From DATAVB01 sp040414495 (lineage in GTDB: Bacteria > Actinomycetota > Actinomycetes > Mycobacteriales > QHCD01), in assembly GCA_040414495.1 (NCBI GenBank), contig JBEDUI010000044.1, positions 1-53,050 on the forward strand: 53,050 nt of DNA, given 5' to 3'. A model generated the notes under the pieces. It had not been told where the DNA came from, searched no databases, and saw only the letters and a list, made by a program, of their open reading frames with translations. Below are positions 50,556 through 53,050 of this stretch, one piece after another. The translations under genes and the position numbers were made by a program. Positions within the stretch are counted from its first letter, which is position 1. Each line of letters starts with the position of its first letter.

Positions 50556-52103
50556 GTGGCAGAGCAAGTGCATGCGTTTCGTTCGACCGGGTCCGACTCG
50601 GACGGTGGATCGATCGCGGCCGCCCTCGAACCACGGTTCACCGTACGGCCGGAGTCGCCCAAGCGGGTCGTCCGGACCTGGCTCGACACATTCGATTGGC
50701 GACTGCACCGGGCCGGGTTGACGTTGGAGTGCGCTGACGCCGGCGACGGCTGGGTCCTGACCCTGCAGTTGCCCGACGGCGCCCTGATCAGCTGCCCCAT
50801 CCCCGAGCCGCACTGGCCGGCCACCATCGAGGACCTGCCCGACTGCCCGTTGCGAGACCGGGTGGCCGACACGATCCGGCCGCGGGCGCTGCTGCCGGTG
50901 GCCACAGCCGGGGGCACCGTGGCGGTCGACCGGATCCTCAACGCCGACCAGAAGACGGTGGCCCGGATCGTCACCGAGACACCCGATCAGGGCGAACGGT
51001 GGCTGCACGTCCGTCCATTGCGCGGGTACGGCGCGGATGCCGACCGGATCGCCCGCCGGCTCGCCGAGGTCGCGGATCTGACCCCGGCCGGCACGACGGC
51101 GTACGCCGAGGCCCTGGCCCGGGCCGACCGGACCCCGGAGAACTACCGGTCCAACCGGGCCCCGGCGCTCAGTCCGCAATTGCCGGCCGCCGTGGCGATC
51201 GCGACCGTGCTGCAGGGTTTCGCCGACACCATGACCGACAACGTCGCCGGCGTGACCGATGCGATCGATATTGAGTTCCTGCACGATTTCCGGGTCGCGG
51301 TCCGCCGCACCCGCTCGGTCCTCAAGCTCGCCGGCGACGTGCTGCCGGACGACCTGGCCGACCGGTTCGCCCCCGAGTTCCGGTGGCTGGGCGACCTGAC
51401 CACGCCGGTCCGGGATCTGGACGTGTACCTGTACGACATGCCGCGGATGGCTGCCGGCCTGACCTCGGCCGATCCGGGCGACCTCGACCCGTTCCGGGCG
51501 TTTCTGGCCCGCCGCCGTACGGCCGAGCGCCGCCGCCTGGTCCGCTGCCTGCGTTCACGCCGGTTCCAGAAGCTGATGGAGGACTGGGGCGGCGCGCTCG
51601 GCACCGTCGTCAGTGAACACACGGTCGTCAGGGAACACCGGCCGGACGGACCGAGCGCCGGCGACCTGGACCGGCAGCGGGTGGATCGAGCCTTCCGCCG
51701 GGTCGTCGTGCATGGCGAGCGGCTGAGCGTCGAGTCACCGGGGGAGGCCGTTCACACGTTGCGCAAGCGGTGCAAGGAGCTGCGGTATCTGCTGGAGATT
51801 TTCGCGCCGCTGCACGAACGGTCGGCGCAGCGCCGGTTGGTGGCGGAGCTGAAACGGCTGCAGGACGCACTTGGTGAATTCCAGGACGGTGAGGTGCAGC
51901 GCGAGGCGATTCGTGAGTTCGCCGGCGACATGATGGACGAAGGGCATACGCCGGCCGCGACCGTGTTGGCGATGGGCGAGTTGGCGGCGCAGCTGGAGGC
52001 CCGGCAGATCCAGGCCCGGGCCGAATTGCAGGATCGGTTGCAGCCGTTCCTGAGCCGCAAGAACCGGGCCCGCGTCGGTGCTTTGTCTGGGGCAGCTGCA
52101 TGA
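50556..52103 (+). CDS. CYTH-like plus CHAD domain protein
   Basis: About 515 residues. The N-terminal 190 resemble a CYTH (triphosphate tunnel) domain through TWLDTFDWRLHRAGLTLECA, but the ExExK signature is not found (ALEPRFTV in its place), so it may be catalytically inactive. The CHAD domain (about 225-500) is helical and rich in conserved His and Arg: HDFRVAVRRTRSVLK, then HTLRKRCKELRYLLE. CHAD domains bind inorganic polyphosphate and can localise to polyphosphate granules. Its stop overlaps the parA start (ATGA). GTG codons at 50514, 50550 and 50556 are all possible starts; 50556 is used because a G-rich run precedes it. Confidence 0.85.
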   Translation: MAEQVHAFRSTGSDSDGGSIAAALEPRFTVRPESPKRVVRTWLDTFDWRLHRAGLTLECADAGDGWVLTLQLPDGALISCPIPEPHWPATIEDLPDCPLRDRVADTIRPRALLPVATAGGTVAVDRILNADQKTVARIVTETPDQGERWLHVRPLRGYGADADRIARRLAEVADLTPAGTTAYAEALARADRTPENYRSNRAPALSPQLPAAVAIATVLQGFADTMTDNVAGVTDAIDIEFLHDFRVAVRRTRSVLKLAGDVLPDDLADRFAPEFRWLGDLTTPVRDLDVYLYDMPRMAAGLTSADPGDLDPFRAFLARRRTAERRRLVRCLRSRRFQKLMEDWGGALGTVVSEHTVVREHRPDGPSAGDLDRQRVDRAFRRVVVHGERLSVESPGEAVHTLRKRCKELRYLLEIFAPLHERSAQRRLVAELKRLQDALGEFQDGEVQREAIREFAGDMMDEGHTPAATVLAMGELAAQLEARQIQARAELQDRLQPFLSRKNRARVGALSGAAA

Positions 52104-52837
52104 GGATTTTCGCGACGTACAACATCAAAGGCGGCGTCGGTAAGACCGCGGCGGCGGTCAACCTGTCCTATCTGGCCGGACACAGTGGACAGCGGGTGCT
52201 GCTGTGGGACCTGGACCCGCAGGGCGCGGCCACGTACATCTTCCGGATCAGGCCCAAGGTCAAGGGCGGCGGAAAGGCTTTGGTACGGGGGAAACGCGAG
52301 CTGGACGACGCGATCAAGGGCACCGATTTCGACGGCTTGGATCTCGTACCGGCTGATTTCACGTATCGCAACATGGACCTGCACCTTGATGCGACCAAAC
52401 GTCCGACCCGCCGCATCCGGCAGCTGTTGGGGCCGTTGGAAGGCGAATACGACACCGTATTTCTGGACTGTCCGCCCAGTATTTCGCTGGTGTCGGAGAA
52501 CGTGCTGCACGCCGCCGATACCCTGTTGGTACCGCTGATTCCGGCTACGTTGTCGGTGCACACGTACGATCAGCTGGTGAATTTCGTCGACGATTTCGCC
52601 GACCGGCGGCCCGATGTGGACGCGTTCTTTTCCATGGTGGATAAACGCAAACGGCTGCACCGCGACATGATGGCGCACCTGCCGGAGCACCGGTCCGGAA
52701 TTCTGCATACGTGGGTTCCGACGCTCTCGATCATCGAACAGATGGCCGAACGGCGCGCCCCGGTCACCGAGTACGCGCCGCACAGCCTCGCCGCCGACCG
52801 GTATCGCGAATTGTGGAACGAAATATCGGGCCGTTAG
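52100..52837 (+). CDS. ParA/MinD-like partitioning ATPase
   Basis: 245 residues. The deviant Walker A is NIKGGVGKTAAAVNLSYLAG with the signature Lys, then Walker A' LLWDLDPQGAATY and Walker B TVFLDCPPSISLVSENV. ParA ATPases position plasmids, chromosomes, carboxysomes and storage granules by patterning on the nucleoid. There is no ParB gene beside it. Coupling (4-nt overlap) to a CHAD protein suggests the cargo could be polyphosphate granules. The stop codon TAG forms the first bases of the inverted repeat of the structured element that follows. Confidence 0.88.
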   Translation: MRIFATYNIKGGVGKTAAAVNLSYLAGHSGQRVLLWDLDPQGAATYIFRIRPKVKGGGKALVRGKRELDDAIKGTDFDGLDLVPADFTYRNMDLHLDATKRPTRRIRQLLGPLEGEYDTVFLDCPPSISLVSENVLHAADTLLVPLIPATLSVHTYDQLVNFVDDFADRRPDVDAFFSMVDKRKRLHRDMMAHLPEHRSGILHTWVPTLSIIEQMAERRAPVTEYAPHSLAADRYRELWNEISGR

Positions 52838-52999
52838 GGCATGTCTCTTGAATCCTGGCCGTCGCGAGCGGTGATCCAGGCGGCGGTCCGGCAAGGCGGA
52901 GGAGGAGCCGGTAGCGGAGCTACCGGCGACGACGACAACGCCGCCGGTCGTCGTCTGGGCGCCGCGCAGCAGGCCGAGGATTTGAGAGACACGCCCTAG
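52835..52999. mobile_element. Small inverted-repeat element (MITE-like) with internal hairpins
   Basis: The ends TAGGGCATGTCTCTTGAATC and the complement of the right end (TAGGGCGTGTCTCTCAAATC) agree at 17 of 20 positions, bounding about 164 bp. Inside are a perfect 9-bp hairpin (52907-52927, loop GGA), a 9-bp GACGACGAC/GTCGTCGTC hairpin (52928-52955) and a CCTGG/CCAGG pair near the left end. No coding sequence is present. The shape suits a non-autonomous transposon end pair or a multicopy structured element. Confidence 0.65.
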
Positions 53000-53050
53000 A
53001 ACGTCCGTGCGCCGGTCACCGACAGCCGTATCGAATACACCGAGGTCGTC

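Noticed and set aside
1..53050. CRISPR arrays, rRNA genes, complete tRNAs or full insertion sequences
   Set aside because: None was seen on reading both strands; only a tRNA fragment and a small inverted-repeat element were found.

Overview
The window is high-GC, gene-dense DNA from an actinobacterium. Supporting markers are a DUF222/HNH (13E12-type) protein, an ECF sigma factor of the SigG kind, an NgcEFG-type N-acetylglucosamine/chitobiose importer, a class I lysyl-tRNA synthetase, an XRE-TPR regulator, and many GTG starts. I cannot name the genus from sequence alone.

Layout. 1-850: probable right end (attR) of an element integrated in a tRNA-Pro gene; only the 3' part of the tRNA and its terminator remain. 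995-6007: a membrane-anchored subtilase, then a PIG-L deacetylase divergent from a sulfatase. 6126-10897: an EthD-like protein, then a flavin disulfide reductase/membrane protein/secreted hydrolase operon divergent from a TetR gene, with three matching 14-bp operators between them, then a VOC protein. 11016-14573: a probable imiditide-type RiPP locus (a Lys-rich 40-aa precursor overlapping a RiPP-type PIMT methyltransferase, with a small zinc-ribbon ORF upstream), divergent from an XRE-TPR regulator preceded by three 10-bp repeats, plus a NUDIX hydrolase. 14726-20747: ATPase-less sugar importer with a GH2 glycosidase and a FadR-type regulator. 20785-26952: one-strand run of two kinase-like proteins flanking two half-ABC exporters, ending in a MoaF-like protein. 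27039-33767: membrane protein, class I LysRS, cold-shock-domain protein, and SigG-type sigma, SDR, ADH and AKR genes. 33768-39678: poorly coding stretch, a GAF-ANTAR protein with an AraC-like relic, a MerR protein fused to two nearly identical VOC domains, a HEAT protein, and DUF222/HNH. 39867-42248: DUF5996, RNase PH, RdgB. 43006-49476: NgcEFG importer followed by a second ATPase-less importer. 49453-52837: TetR, cupin, and a CYTH-CHAD/ParA operon. 52835-52999: a small inverted-repeat-bounded structured element starting in the parA stop codon.

How the genes work together. Three sugar importers lack an ATPase gene and presumably share an MsiK-type ATPase encoded elsewhere. With the sulfatase, PIG-L deacetylase and GH2 enzyme, they suggest use of amino-sugar or sulfated polysaccharides. 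The most interesting locus is the precursor-methyltransferase pair at 11016-12271. Its precursor gene is only 123 bp long, so it is easily missed. The CHAD-ParA pair, the MerR-VOC-VOC fusion and the structured element at the right end are the next most interesting.
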